Assembly (NCBI RefSeq): GCF_001718835.1
Contig: NZ_CP013443.1
Location: 248,001 to 312,000 of the forward strand
Reading direction: 5' to 3'
Length of the DNA stretch: 64,000 nucleotides
Origin: Burkholderia cepacia
Lineage (GTDB): Bacteria; Pseudomonadota; Gammaproteobacteria; Burkholderiales; Burkholderiaceae
In this document: positions 52,090 through 61,105 of the stretch, one piece after another
Position numbering within the stretch: position 1 is the first letter of the stretch
Layout of the letters: each line of letters begins with the position of its first letter
The notes under the pieces: model-generated
Seen by the model: the letters and a program-made list of their open reading frames with translations, nothing else
Database searches by the model: none
Told to the model about the DNA's origin: nothing
Program-made: the position numbers and the translations under genes

Positions 52090-53298
52090 CTACTTCTTCG
52101 CGACGGTCACTTTCGCGCCGTCCTTGAGCTTCGTGCCCGGTGCGAGCACGACCGTGTCGCCGGGTTTCACGCCGCGGATCGCGACGAGCTCGCCGATCCG
52201 CATGCCGGCGGTCACGGCCGTCGCGTGCACGATGTCGTCCTTCACGACGAACACGACCGGCCGGCCGTCGCGCTCGACCACGGCGCTCGCCTGCACGGCC
52301 GTCACGGGCTGCCGGTCCTGCGCCGACACCGGCTTCGACAGGAACGCGATCTTCGCGCTCATGTCGGGCAGCACGCGCTCGTCGCGGTCGACGAAGCGCA
52401 CCTTCACGAGCACGGTGGCCTTCGAGCGGTCGACGGTCGGCACGATGCGCGACACGCGGCCCGCGAAGCGCATGTCGGGCAGCGCGTCGAGCTGGATCTC
52501 GCACGGCTGCTCGGCGCGGATCTTCGCGATGTTCGATTCGGCGACGTCGGCCTCGACCTCGAGCGTGTCCATGTCGGCGATCGTCACGACCGCCCCCTTG
52601 CTGTCCGACGCGGACGAGAACGGCGTGATGTTGTCGCCGACGTTCGCGTGCTTCGCGAGCACGATGCCGTCGAACGGCGCGCGGATCACCGTCTGGTCGA
52701 CCGCGACCTGCGCGGCCTGCGCGTTGGCGTCGGCCGACGCGATCGCGGCCCGGCTGCTGTTGACGGAGGCCCGCGCCTTGTTGACGCGCGCGAGATCGGT
52801 GTCGTACTGCGCCGCCGGCACCGCACCCTTCGGCGCGAGGATTTCGGTGCGATGGAACGCGATTTCGGCGTCCTTCAACTCGGCCTGCTGCAGCGCCAGG
52901 TTGGCTTGCGCGACCTTGACCTGCGCCAGCGCCTGCCCGAGCGCGGCCGCGACGTCGCGGCTTTCGAGTCGCGCGATGATCTCGTCCTTCTTCACGCGCG
53001 TGCCTTCCAGCACGCCGAGCCATTCGACGCGCCCCTGGCCCTTCGACGCGACCGCGGCCTTGCGCTGCGGCACGACGTAGCCGGTCGCATTCAGCTGCGT
53101 GTCGTTCTGGTACGGATAGGCGGACGTGACGGTGGTGGTGTCGACGGCCGGCCGGCCGGTCAGCGCGAACCCCGCGCCGATGGCGACGGCGACGACGAGC
53201 GCGATGGCCGCATGGCGGCGCCACGGGTGCCGTCGCTGCGCGGCCGCGGTGAGCGGCGGCCGGTCGATTTTCAGTTTGTCCAGATTGTGATCGGGCAA
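52090..53298 (-). CDS. Periplasmic adaptor (HlyD/MacA family) protein
   Basis: A 402-residue membrane-fusion protein: short cytoplasmic start, one membrane helix (about 30-50), a lipoyl/biotinyl-like half at GYVVPQRKAAVASKGQGRVEWLGVLEGTRVKKDEIIARLES, a coiled-coil hairpin (about 120-200), and beta-barrel segments near the end. It links the ABC permeases to an outer-membrane channel, as MacA does. No outer-membrane protein gene is adjacent. TTG at 53298 is preferred; a TTG at 53358 lies within a -10-like TATACT. Confidence 0.9.
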   Translation of the reverse strand: MPDHNLDKLKIDRPPLTAAAQRRHPWRRHAAIALVVAVAIGAGFALTGRPAVDTTTVTSAYPYQNDTQLNATGYVVPQRKAAVASKGQGRVEWLGVLEGTRVKKDEIIARLESRDVAAALGQALAQVKVAQANLALQQAELKDAEIAFHRTEILAPKGAVPAAQYDTDLARVNKARASVNSSRAAIASADANAQAAQVAVDQTVIRAPFDGIVLAKHANVGDNITPFSSASDSKGAVVTIADMDTLEVEADVAESNIAKIRAEQPCEIQLDALPDMRFAGRVSRIVPTVDRSKATVLVKVRFVDRDERVLPDMSAKIAFLSKPVSAQDRQPVTAVQASAVVERDGRPVVFVVKDDIVHATAVTAGMRIGELVAIRGVKPGDTVVLAPGTKLKDGAKVTVAKK

Positions 53299-53529
53299 TT
53301 GGGAGCGCCTCGTGGCGGTCGCGGGCCGGTTTCGGGGAAGGGACGCAAGCCTGGCCAAGTATAGCGTCGTATCGGCGGCCGGCGACGGGCGCTTCTTGCG
53401 CGGCGGTGCGGTGCGTCAGGGAAAGCCCGGATGCTGCGGGCGACCTGTCAACTCGCCGCGACGACGGGGCGTTATGCAGCCAGTGCGTCAGCATTCGAAG
53501 GCCGTCCCGGCCAGCACGGCTGGCGTTCC

Positions 53530-53548
53530 GATGCGAATGCCTCGCATC
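53530..53548. promoter_or_regulatory. Inverted repeat GATGCGA-N5-TCGCATC
   Basis: A perfect 7-bp inverted repeat 46 bp ahead of the small secreted-protein gene. It could be an operator or a hairpin in the leader. Confidence 0.5.
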
Positions 53549-53594
53549 TTTACTTACCGGTACGTTTGATTTTTTCTCCGCCAAAGGAAGAACA

Positions 53595-53828
53595 ATGAAG
53601 AAGACGCTCGCTTCGATCATCGCTGCAGCATTCGCGCTCGCATCGGTTTCGGCATTCGCACAGGCTTCGGCGCCGGCTGCCGAAGCGCCGGCCGCCGCAT
53701 CGGCGCCGATGAAGAAGGATCACAGCAAGCCGAAGCACCAGCTGAAGCACCACGGTTCGAAGAAGGGCCAGGCGAAGGCTGCAGCCGCATCGGCCGCCGG
53801 CACGAACGACAAGGGCATGCAAAACTAA
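53595..53828 (+). CDS. Small secreted Ala/Lys/His-rich protein
   Basis: A 77-residue protein: signal peptide MKKTLASIIAAAFALASVSAFA, then an Ala/Pro stretch and a basic His/Lys segment (KKDHSKPKHQLKHHGSKKG) ending in Ala/Gly. The composition resembles acid-shock/Asr-like periplasmic proteins and could buffer or bind metal or anions; this is inference from composition. AAGGAAG precedes the ATG. Monocistronic with its own terminator. Confidence 0.8.
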   Translation: MKKTLASIIAAAFALASVSAFAQASAPAAEAPAAASAPMKKDHSKPKHQLKHHGSKKGQAKAAAASAAGTNDKGMQN

Positions 53829-53884
53829 GTCGCGCGCTCGAGGCCGGGCTTCCGGCCGCCAATTGCAGACCCGGCAACTCCGGC

Positions 53885-53920
53885 AACCCCGCATGCTCCG
53901 GCATGCGGGGTTTTGTTTTT
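53885..53920. terminator. Terminator between the small secreted protein and the Mut7-C gene
   Basis: AACCCCGCATGC-tccg-GCATGCGGGGTT followed by TTGTTTTTTT on the plus strand. It lies directly beside the stop of the convergent Mut7-C gene and may serve both. Confidence 0.88.
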
Positions 53921-53921
53921 T

Positions 53922-54665
53922 TCAGGCCCCGGGCGCGACAGCGCGCATCGCGTCGACCACCGTGCGCATGCGCCGCCAGTGCGAGCCTTCCCAGAACACG
54001 CGCCGGCACACGTCGCACGCGGCGAAGCGCCGGTGCCGCTGCCGGACGCCGGCCGGCACGCGCAGGGCCGCGTCTTCGGCGCTCAGCGGATGCAGCGGTG
54101 CATTGCAGCGCAGGCACAGCCGGAACGGGTGCATGTGCGGCGCGAGATCGAGCCGCTCGAACAGTTCGCGCAACTGGTCGGCCGGCTGCAGCGCGTGCAG
54201 GTAGCAGCCGCGCTCGACCGCGCGCCGCTTGAGCAGCTCGCGGTCGCGGGTCAGCACGATCCGGCCCTCGCGCGCGGCGAGCGCCGCGAGCTCGTCGTCG
54301 CGGTAGTGGTTGTCGTAGCAGGTGTCGAAGCCCGCGAGGCGCAGCAGTTGCGCGAGGCCGCCGAGATGGGCGTCGGCGACGAAGCGCCAGTCCGGCGGCG
54401 CCGGCGCGCGGGCGCCGTCCGCGGGTTGCGGCGCGCGTTCCGGGTAGACGTCGACGCGGTCGCCGTCCGCGAGCCGCCGGTCGAACGGCGCCGGCGCGCC
54501 GTTCACGCACAGCCGGCCGATTTCGGTATGCGGGACGCCGAGCGCCTCGACCATGTGCTTGACGCTCGCCGCGCTGCCGCACGCGCGGGCGAACGCGCGG
54601 TCGCGCTGCGCGCGCGGGAGAAAGGCGTTCAGTTCGCCGTGGAAGCGGAAGGTCGCGGTCGCCAT
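53922..54665 (-). CDS. Mut7-C RNase-domain protein with N-terminal ubiquitin-like domain
   Basis: A 247-residue protein. Residues 1-80 form a MoaD/ThiS-like ubiquitin fold (FRFHGELNAFLPRAQRD...CVNGAPAPFDRRLADGDRVDVYPE). The rest is the Mut7-C PIN-fold domain with FVADAHLGGLAQLLRLAGFDT, RIVLTRDREL and a C-terminal zinc ribbon CLRCNAPL...CDVCRRVFWEGSHWRRM. Members are predicted RNases. The ubiquitin part lacks the terminal GG, as it is fused. Function in the cell is unknown. Confidence 0.9.
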   Translation of the reverse strand: MATATFRFHGELNAFLPRAQRDRAFARACGSAASVKHMVEALGVPHTEIGRLCVNGAPAPFDRRLADGDRVDVYPERAPQPADGARAPAPPDWRFVADAHLGGLAQLLRLAGFDTCYDNHYRDDELAALAAREGRIVLTRDRELLKRRAVERGCYLHALQPADQLRELFERLDLAPHMHPFRLCLRCNAPLHPLSAEDAALRVPAGVRQRHRRFAACDVCRRVFWEGSHWRRMRTVVDAMRAVAPGA

Positions 54666-54759
54666 GCGCGCAGTATCGCATCGTGCGAGCGGCGGCGCTG
54701 CCTGCAGGCTGCACGCGATTGTGTTTAACTCGCGGCTTCACTTGTCGAAGGAGCGTGCG

Positions 54760-55629
54760 ATGGATCTCGGGTTTATCGGGCTGGGCGAAATGGGGCAGGC
54801 GATCGCGACGAACCTGCTGAAGGCCGGACACACGGTGCGGGTCTGGAACCGGTCGCGCGAGCGCGCCGAGCCGCTGGCCGCGGTCGGCGCGCAGATCGTC
54901 GACACGCCGGCCGACGCGTTTCGCGGCGACGCGGTGTTCTCGATGCTGGCCGACGATGCCGCCGCGCGCGAGGTCTTCGACGATGCGCTGCTCGCGCAGG
55001 CGCCGCGCGGCCTGATCCACGTCAACATGGCGACGGTGTCGGTCGCGCTGGCCGAATCGCTCGCGCACGCGCATGCGTCGCGCGGCATCCATTACGTCGC
55101 CGCGCCGGTGATGGGACGGCCCGATGTCGCGGCCGCCGCGCGCCTGACGATCATGGCGGGCGGCCCGGCCGAGGCGATCGACCGCGTGCAGCCGCTGTTC
55201 GACGCGATCGGCCAGAAGACCTGGCGGTTCGGTTCGCTGCCGCAGCACGCGAACGTCGCGAAGATCGCCGCGAACTTCACGCTCGCGTCGGCGATCGAGA
55301 CGCTCGGCGAGGCGTCCGCGCTGCTGGGCGCGCATGGCGTCGCGATGCGCGACTTCCTCGACGTGATCACCGGCAGCGTGTTTCCGGGGCCCGTCTACGA
55401 GGGTTACGGCTCGATGATCGCCGAGCGGCGCTACGAGCCTGCGCGCTTCAAGGCGCGCCTCGGGCTGAAGGACGTTCGCCTGGCGCTGGAAGCCGGCGAC
55501 GCCGTGTCGGTGCCGCTGCCGGTGGCGAGCGTCGTGCGCGACAACCTGCTCGACGCGCTTGCGCACGGCGGCGGCGACCAGGATTTCGCGGTGCTCGGCG
55601 AAGTCGCACTGCGCCGCGCGGGCCGCTGA
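54760..55629 (+). CDS. 3-hydroxyisobutyrate dehydrogenase-family oxidoreductase
   Basis: A 289-residue NAD(P)-dependent beta-hydroxyacid dehydrogenase. Rossmann motif GFIGLGEMGQAIATNLLKAGH, VNMATVS and YVAAPVMGRPDVA (substrate site), and the conserved lysine in NVAKIAANF place it in the 3-hydroxyisobutyrate/glyoxylate (imine) reductase family. The substrate is open. AAGGAG lies seven bases before the ATG. Divergent from the Mut7-C gene. Confidence 0.9.
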   Translation: MDLGFIGLGEMGQAIATNLLKAGHTVRVWNRSRERAEPLAAVGAQIVDTPADAFRGDAVFSMLADDAAAREVFDDALLAQAPRGLIHVNMATVSVALAESLAHAHASRGIHYVAAPVMGRPDVAAAARLTIMAGGPAEAIDRVQPLFDAIGQKTWRFGSLPQHANVAKIAANFTLASAIETLGEASALLGAHGVAMRDFLDVITGSVFPGPVYEGYGSMIAERRYEPARFKARLGLKDVRLALEAGDAVSVPLPVASVVRDNLLDALAHGGGDQDFAVLGEVALRRAGR

Positions 55630-55708
55630 AGCGGGCGGGCGGCGCGGGACAAATCCGCGCCGCAGCCGGCATAATCGTCCTTTCGTTTTCCTTCGCGCAG
55701 AGGTGGCA

Positions 55709-56350
55709 ATGAGCTTGCATACGTGGTGGCTTTTCGTGGCGACGGTGTTCGTCGTGTCGGCGATTCCGGGCCCGAACATGCTGCTGGTGATGACGCACGG
55801 CGCGCGGCATGGCCTGCGGCGCTCGTCGGCGACGATGGCAGGCTGCCTCTCCGCGCTGGTGCTGATGCTGTCGGTGTCGGCGGCGGGCCTCGGGGCCGTG
55901 CTCGAGGCGTGGCCGGCGATGTTCAACACGTTGCGCTTCGCGGGCGCGGCCTACCTGATCTACCTCGGCGTGAAGGCGTGGCGCGCACGCGTCGAGGCCG
56001 ACGCGCCGGGCGCCGACGTCGAAACCGTGCCGCGCCAGGCCGCGCCGGCATCGCGCGGGGTGCTGTTCCGCAACGGTTTCCTGGTCGCGGGCAGCAACCC
56101 GAAGGCGATCCTGTTCGCGGCCGCGCTGCTGCCGCAGTTCATCAACGCGGCCGAGCCGACGCTGCCGCAATTCGGCATTCTCGTCGTCACGTTCGCGGTG
56201 ATCGAGGTGAGCTGGTATCTCGTCTACGCGTCGTTCGGCACGCGCATCGGCGCGACGCTGAAGAGCCAGAGCGTCGCGAAGATCTTCAACCGGCTGACGG
56301 GCGGGCTGTTCGTCGGCTTCGGCGCGATGATGGCGCTGGTTCGTCACTGA
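55709..56350 (+). CDS. LysE-family amino acid exporter
   Basis: A 213-residue inner-membrane protein with six predicted helices. ATVFVVSAIPGPNMLLVMTHGARHGLRRS and RNGFLVAGSNPKAILFAAALLPQF are the RhtB/LysE signatures. It probably exports an amino acid or homoserine lactone. Follows the dehydrogenase gene by 80 bp on the same strand. Confidence 0.92.
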   Translation: MSLHTWWLFVATVFVVSAIPGPNMLLVMTHGARHGLRRSSATMAGCLSALVLMLSVSAAGLGAVLEAWPAMFNTLRFAGAAYLIYLGVKAWRARVEADAPGADVETVPRQAAPASRGVLFRNGFLVAGSNPKAILFAAALLPQFINAAEPTLPQFGILVVTFAVIEVSWYLVYASFGTRIGATLKSQSVAKIFNRLTGGLFVGFGAMMALVRH

Positions 56351-56416
56351 TCCCGGCGGTTGCCGGCTGCTTCGGCCCCACGCCCCGTCCTCGTCCGAGG
56401 GCGGGGCGTTCGTCTT

Positions 56417-57709
56417 TCAGGGGCGTGCGCCGGGCACGGCCGCCGTGCCGGGACGGCGCTCGGCCAGGCGCCCGAACGCGCCGGCGGCGCCGGTGAACGC
56501 CAGCGCGACGCCGCACACCGCGCTCCACCCGCGCCACGCCCACGCACTGCCTGCGAGCGCCGCGCCGAGCGCGCCGCCGATGAAGAACAGCCCGACGAAC
56601 AGCCCGTTCAGGCGGCCGCGTGCGGCCGGGTTCAGCAGGTTGATCGCGCGGCGGCCGATCGTCTGGTCGACGATGACACCCGCGTCGAGCAGCGCCGCGC
56701 CGCCGGCCAGCAGCGCGAGCGCGAGGCCGCGATGCGCGTGCGCGTCGAAGCCGAACCAGCCGGCGCCTGCGACGCCGATCGCGACGAGCGCCGTCAGCAT
56801 CGAGAAGTGCGCGAGCCGCAGCGCGGCGGCGCCGTGGCCGCGATCACCGGCCCGGCCGGCGAATGGGGTTGCGATCGCGCCGCTCGCGCCGGCGAACGCG
56901 AACAGCGCGATCCCGTGCAGGTCGAGGCCGAACGGCGGCTGCGCGAGCCGCAGCCCGACCGCGGTCCAGAATGCGCTGAACGCGGCCATCGCGAGCGCGG
57001 CCGACAGCGCATGCCGGCGCAGCACCGGCTCGTCGGCCAGCAGGCGCCCCATCGACGCGAGCAGCGCGCGATAGCCGGCCGTCGCATGCGGCCGGCGCGC
57101 GGGCAGCCGCAACGCGAGCACGGCGGCGATGGACGCGTCCGCGGCCGCGGCGATGCCGTAGAACGCACGCCAGCCGGCCGAGCCCGCGATCAGGCTCGCG
57201 AGCGGCCGCGACAGCAGGATGCCGATCATCAGCCCGCTCATCACGTTGCCGACCGCGCGGCCGCGCTGCGTCTCGGGCGCCATCGACGCGGCCATCGGCA
57301 CGAGCATCTGGATCACGCTCGACGCGGCACCGGCCACGAGGGTGGCCAGCAGGAACACGGTGCCCGACCGCGTGAACGCGGGCAGCGCGAGCATCGCCGC
57401 GCACACGGCGAGCGTCGTCACGATCACCCGGCGATTCTCCAGCAGGTCGACGAGCGGCACGAGCAGCACGAGCCCGGCCGCGTAGCCGAGCTGCGGCAAC
57501 ATCGCGACGAGCCCGGCAAGGCCGGGCGGCAGGTGGAGATCGGCGCTGATCGGGCCCGTCAGCGGCTGCGCGGCGAACAGGTCGATCACGATCACGCCGA
57601 CCGTCGCGGCGAAGAACAGCGTCATGCCCGCGCTCAACGCGGGCGTTGCGCCGCCGGATGCGCGCGGCGCGGCGGCAGGGGCAGGGCAGAGATCGGCGGG
57701 GCGGGTCAT
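56417..57709 (-). CDS. MFS transporter
   Basis: A 430-residue carrier with 12 predicted helices, drug-efflux-like. PISADLHLPPGLAGLVAMLPQLGYAAGLVLLVPLVDLLENRRV is the helix 1-3 region, with the cytoplasmic loop D-x-x-x-x-R-R form. MAASMAPETQRGRAVGNVMSGLMIGILLSRPLASLI resembles the motif C region of antiporters. Divergent from a LysR gene that likely controls it. Substrate unknown. Confidence 0.9.
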   Translation of the reverse strand: MTRPADLCPAPAAAPRASGGATPALSAGMTLFFAATVGVIVIDLFAAQPLTGPISADLHLPPGLAGLVAMLPQLGYAAGLVLLVPLVDLLENRRVIVTTLAVCAAMLALPAFTRSGTVFLLATLVAGAASSVIQMLVPMAASMAPETQRGRAVGNVMSGLMIGILLSRPLASLIAGSAGWRAFYGIAAAADASIAAVLALRLPARRPHATAGYRALLASMGRLLADEPVLRRHALSAALAMAAFSAFWTAVGLRLAQPPFGLDLHGIALFAFAGASGAIATPFAGRAGDRGHGAAALRLAHFSMLTALVAIGVAGAGWFGFDAHAHRGLALALLAGGAALLDAGVIVDQTIGRRAINLLNPAARGRLNGLFVGLFFIGGALGAALAGSAWAWRGWSAVCGVALAFTGAAGAFGRLAERRPGTAAVPGARP

Positions 57710-57802
57710 CGCGGGCCTGTCGGAGAGTGGAAAGCCCCATCGTAGGCGGCGGATGTTTATGCGACAATTGAAATATCTCTAACATGATTATGCGAGTTTG
57801 TT

Positions 57803-58729
57803 TTGAATACGCGTGATCTCCAGGCGTTCGTCGCGGTGGTCGACAGCGGGTCGATGGTCGCGGCGGCGGCGAAGCTTCACCTGACGCAGCCGGGCCTGAC
57901 GCGGCGCGTGCAGAATCTCGAAACGCTGCTCGGCATGCCGCTGCTCGAACGGCAAAGCAAGCCGCTGAAGCCGACTGCCGCCGGGCGCGACGTCTACGCG
58001 CTCGCGCGCAACGTGCTGGGCGCGGTCGACGAGCTGATGGCGGCGGGTTCGCCGGACAGCGAGCCGTCCGGCGAGCTGCGCATCGGCGTGCCGCCGTTCC
58101 TGTCCGAGCTGGCGCTCGAGCAGCCGATCGACCGGCTGCGCGACGCGTTTGCGCGCCTCACGCTGCGGGTGACGGCCGGCTGGTCGCCGGCGCTCGTGGC
58201 GGGCCTCGAACGGGGCGCGCTCGACGCGGCGGCGGTGATGATGCCGGCGAGCGCGGTGTTGCCTGATGCGCTGACGACGACGCTGCTCGGCACGCAACCG
58301 GTCGTGCTGGTCGCGGCGCGCGATTTCCCGCTGCCGGACGGCCCGCTGTCGCTCGACACGCTGTCGCGTTTTCCGTGGGTGCTGAGCCAGGACGGCTGCG
58401 GGATGCGCTCGGCGCTGAGCCGCACGCTCGGCGCGGCCGGGCTGCCGTTCGACGTCGCGGTCGAGGCGTTCGGCTCGGAGCTGCAGCTGTCGCTCGTCGC
58501 GCGCGGCGCGGGCATCGGCATCGCCGCGCCGAACGCGCTGGCGCGCAGCGCGCACCGCGATGGGCTGCGGGTAGTCCGCACCTCCGGGCTGGAGACGCGA
58601 ATCAACGTGTGGATCGTGCACGGCGCGCTGCCGGGCCGGCTGGTGCGGCCCGTCGCGCTGCTGCGCGATGCGCTGGGCGAGGTGCTGGCGCAGGAAAACG
58701 AGGTAGGGTCAGAAGTGCTGACTGTTTAG
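57803..58729 (+). CDS. LysR-family transcriptional regulator
   Basis: A 308-residue regulator: helix-turn-helix LQAFVAVVDSGSMVAAAAKLHLTQPGLTRRVQNLETLLGMPLLER at residues 4-50 and a C-terminal effector domain. TTG start. The 93-bp space to the divergent MFS gene is AT-rich and presumably carries the shared operator. Confidence 0.93.
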   Translation: MNTRDLQAFVAVVDSGSMVAAAAKLHLTQPGLTRRVQNLETLLGMPLLERQSKPLKPTAAGRDVYALARNVLGAVDELMAAGSPDSEPSGELRIGVPPFLSELALEQPIDRLRDAFARLTLRVTAGWSPALVAGLERGALDAAAVMMPASAVLPDALTTTLLGTQPVVLVAARDFPLPDGPLSLDTLSRFPWVLSQDGCGMRSALSRTLGAAGLPFDVAVEAFGSELQLSLVARGAGIGIAAPNALARSAHRDGLRVVRTSGLETRINVWIVHGALPGRLVRPVALLRDALGEVLAQENEVGSEVLTV

Positions 58730-58839
58730 AGTCGGCATTCGAGGGAAAATCCTGATTTTCTCTACGGAAATGTTGCATTGCGGAAACCGATTCGCTAGAA
58801 TTGCACCTGTCTCCTCCATGTCTCCTCTGATATGGATTC

Positions 58840-58867
58840 AGCCCGCCTCTTAGGCGGGCTTTTTTTC
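58840..58867 (+). terminator. Rho-independent terminator
   Basis: AGCCCGCCT-ctt-AGGCGGGCT followed by seven T. It lies 110 bp behind the LysR gene and close to the convergent ompW-like gene. Confidence 0.9.
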
Positions 58868-58889
58868 GTCCGTACTTTTCCGATCAGTC

Positions 58890-59723
58890 TCAGAACTTGT
58901 ACGTCATCCCGACGTAGCTGATGATCGGGTCGGCCTTCAGGTCCGATTTCGATTCGGCGAGCACCGAGCCGTCCGCCGCCTTGATCGTCACCGTCGACGT
59001 CGTCTTCAGCGGAATGTAGGTCACCGACGCGACCAGCCCGAAGTGTTCCGTCATGTTGTACTGCAGGCCCGCGTTGAACACCGGCTGCCAGGACGACGAC
59101 GCCTTCGCCTCCACCGAGGTCGTACCCGGCTTGCCCGCGCCTGCCGCGAGGATCGCGCCGAGGTTGTCCTGCGTCTGCTTGATGAAGTTCGTGTTGAGCT
59201 GCAGGTCGCTGAACCAGTTGTACGACACGCCGAGCCCGAGGAACGGCCGGAATTTCGCGTTCGCCGCCCCGAAGTAGTACTGCAGGATCGCCGCCGGGCT
59301 CCACTGCCGCACGCTCTTCACGATCGGGTTGACCGAGGCCAGCCCGATGTTCTGCGTACCGAGCGCGCCGGCCGGGCCCGGCGGCTTGATCGTGCCCTGG
59401 CCCGACACCTTGAACACCGGCGGCACGCCGGCCACCGACGTGACCGCGATATGGTCGGTCAGGAAGTGGCTGACCGTCAGGCCGACGGTGTCGGCGCCGC
59501 TCGTGTGCAGCCCGGTGCCCGGCGACGTGAACGACGGCGGCAGCCGCAGCGGGGTGTTGATCGGTGTCGGGGCGACGTTGGTCGTCATCGGCGTGCTGCT
59601 CTGCTGCGGCATCACGTGGAACCAGCCCAGCGTGACGACGTTGCTGCCGGCGCTCTGCGCGTGCGCCGCGAGCGGCGCCACGGCGGCGGCGCCGGCCGCC
59701 GCGCAGAGAAGGGTTTTCTTCAT
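58890..59723 (-). CDS. OmpW-family outer-membrane protein
   Basis: A 277-residue outer-membrane beta-barrel: signal peptide ending HAQS, then GSNVVTLGWFHVMPQ, LTVSHFLTDHIAVTSVAGVPP, PAAILQYYFGAANAKFRPFLGLGVSYNWF and a terminal ISYVGMTYKF with the C-terminal Phe needed for barrel assembly. OmpW proteins are small channels for hydrophobic molecules. A GTG three bases upstream is an alternative start; GGAGGG precedes. Immediately downstream of two DUF2957 lipoprotein genes on the same strand. Confidence 0.92.
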   Translation of the reverse strand: MKKTLLCAAAGAAAVAPLAAHAQSAGSNVVTLGWFHVMPQQSSTPMTTNVAPTPINTPLRLPPSFTSPGTGLHTSGADTVGLTVSHFLTDHIAVTSVAGVPPVFKVSGQGTIKPPGPAGALGTQNIGLASVNPIVKSVRQWSPAAILQYYFGAANAKFRPFLGLGVSYNWFSDLQLNTNFIKQTQDNLGAILAAGAGKPGTTSVEAKASSSWQPVFNAGLQYNMTEHFGLVASVTYIPLKTTSTVTIKAADGSVLAESKSDLKADPIISYVGMTYKF

Positions 59724-59741
59724 CACGGCATTTCCCTCCGC

Positions 59742-60986
59742 TTACTGGACGAATGCGCCGATCGTGAAATACGGCGTCGATCCCGCGTTGTCGAGGAAAC
59801 CGAACACGCCGCCCGAGAAGATGAACTTGCCGGTCGGCGACGTGCTGCCCGAACCCGTGTGGATCGTCGTGACCGTGCCCGGCACCTTCTGCGTGTAGTC
59901 CAGGTCGAGCGCGGTCGCGAGCGATGCCTGCGACGGCTGGAACGGGTCGAGCAGCGTGGCCTGCTTGTCGATCAGCGCGGTGGTCCGGTAATCGAACTGG
60001 CTGTCGACGCCGATGTATTCACCGTTCTGCGAACCGGCCGCGATGGCCGTCTGCGGCGCGAGGATCGAGATGCTCGATTCGTCGTCGGCGGTCAGGCCCG
60101 GCACGCCGTTGCTGTCCGGCGTCGGGTTCGGGTTCGCGACACCCGTGCGCACGAGGATCGGCACGAGCTGGTTGCGCAGCTTGCCGACGATCATGAAGCC
60201 CTTGCCCTGCGGGGTGGCCGACAACGTCGGCTTCAACTGGCTCGCGTAGTTGTTGGACTGGAACGCGCCGCTGCCGTCGGCCGACTGCACGAAGTTCGTG
60301 CCCTGCTGCACGCATGCGCCGCCGGCGAACTGCCCGGTCGTGTCGCACTTGGTCCACGTGCCGTCCGCGTTGATCGTCACCTTCGCGTCGATCGACGCCG
60401 GCGCGAATTTCTGCGACGGCACTTCGCCGAAGCCGGTGTGGCTGTACGTGCCCGCGACCTTCGTGATGTCGGTTTCGATCGACGAGAAGCCGATGAACGG
60501 GTAGTACGGGAATTTCGTGTCGGGCACCGCGGCCTGGCCGAGCACGCCGTCGAACTGGATCTCCTTGCCGGGAATCGTGCCGCCCGCGACGCCGAAGCCG
60601 ACGAAGATGCGCGCCGGACGCGACGCGTCGAGGCTCGCGCCGTTCAGGCGGAATGCGCACTGGTTCAGCTTGTTGGTCGGCAGCAGGGTTTCCTGCGTGA
60701 GCGTGCCGCTGTCGACGGTGCCCGCGCGGGTCGGCGTGACGGTGCCGGTCTTTTGCGGCACCGCCGATTCGACATAGGTGACCTGCCAGGTCATCTTGGT
60801 CGTGTCGAGCTGGACCTTCGCGAGTTCGCCGCTGCCCGCGCCGCCCGTATACACGGTGTTGTAGTCGAGCGTGGCAGGGCAAAGCCGCTCTTCGACGAGC
60901 GGGGGCGGGTTGTCGCCGCCGCTGCCGCCGCAGGCGGAAAGAAGGGGGGCGGCAAGGGCCGCCGCCAGAATGAGGTTGCGCTTCAT
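59742..60986 (-). CDS. DUF2957-family lipoprotein (copy 2)
   Basis: A 414-residue lipoprotein: signal peptide with lipobox LSAC, then a Gly-rich tether. The body shares segments with the neighbouring gene: GGAGSGELAKV, GTVTPTRAGT, FVGFGVAGGTIPG, DDESSISILAPQTAIAAG and a STPYF terminus. The family is confined to Burkholderiales as far as I recall and has no known function. TCTGGAGGAG precedes the ATG. The ompW-like gene starts 18 bp after its stop, so the three genes probably form an operon. Confidence 0.85.
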   Translation of the reverse strand: MKRNLILAAALAAPLLSACGGSGGDNPPPLVEERLCPATLDYNTVYTGGAGSGELAKVQLDTTKMTWQVTYVESAVPQKTGTVTPTRAGTVDSGTLTQETLLPTNKLNQCAFRLNGASLDASRPARIFVGFGVAGGTIPGKEIQFDGVLGQAAVPDTKFPYYPFIGFSSIETDITKVAGTYSHTGFGEVPSQKFAPASIDAKVTINADGTWTKCDTTGQFAGGACVQQGTNFVQSADGSGAFQSNNYASQLKPTLSATPQGKGFMIVGKLRNQLVPILVRTGVANPNPTPDSNGVPGLTADDESSISILAPQTAIAAGSQNGEYIGVDSQFDYRTTALIDKQATLLDPFQPSQASLATALDLDYTQKVPGTVTTIHTGSGSTSPTGKFIFSGGVFGFLDNAGSTPYFTIGAFVQ

Positions 60987-61105
60987 GTTGCTCCTCCAGA
61001 TTTGTCTTGTGCGGCGGCCAGCTCCCTGTCGGCCGCTTCCTGTATGTGTATTGCACTGCCGGCGCCGTGCCGGGCGCCTCTCGGTCGTAGCCGCGGCGGC
61101 GCGCG

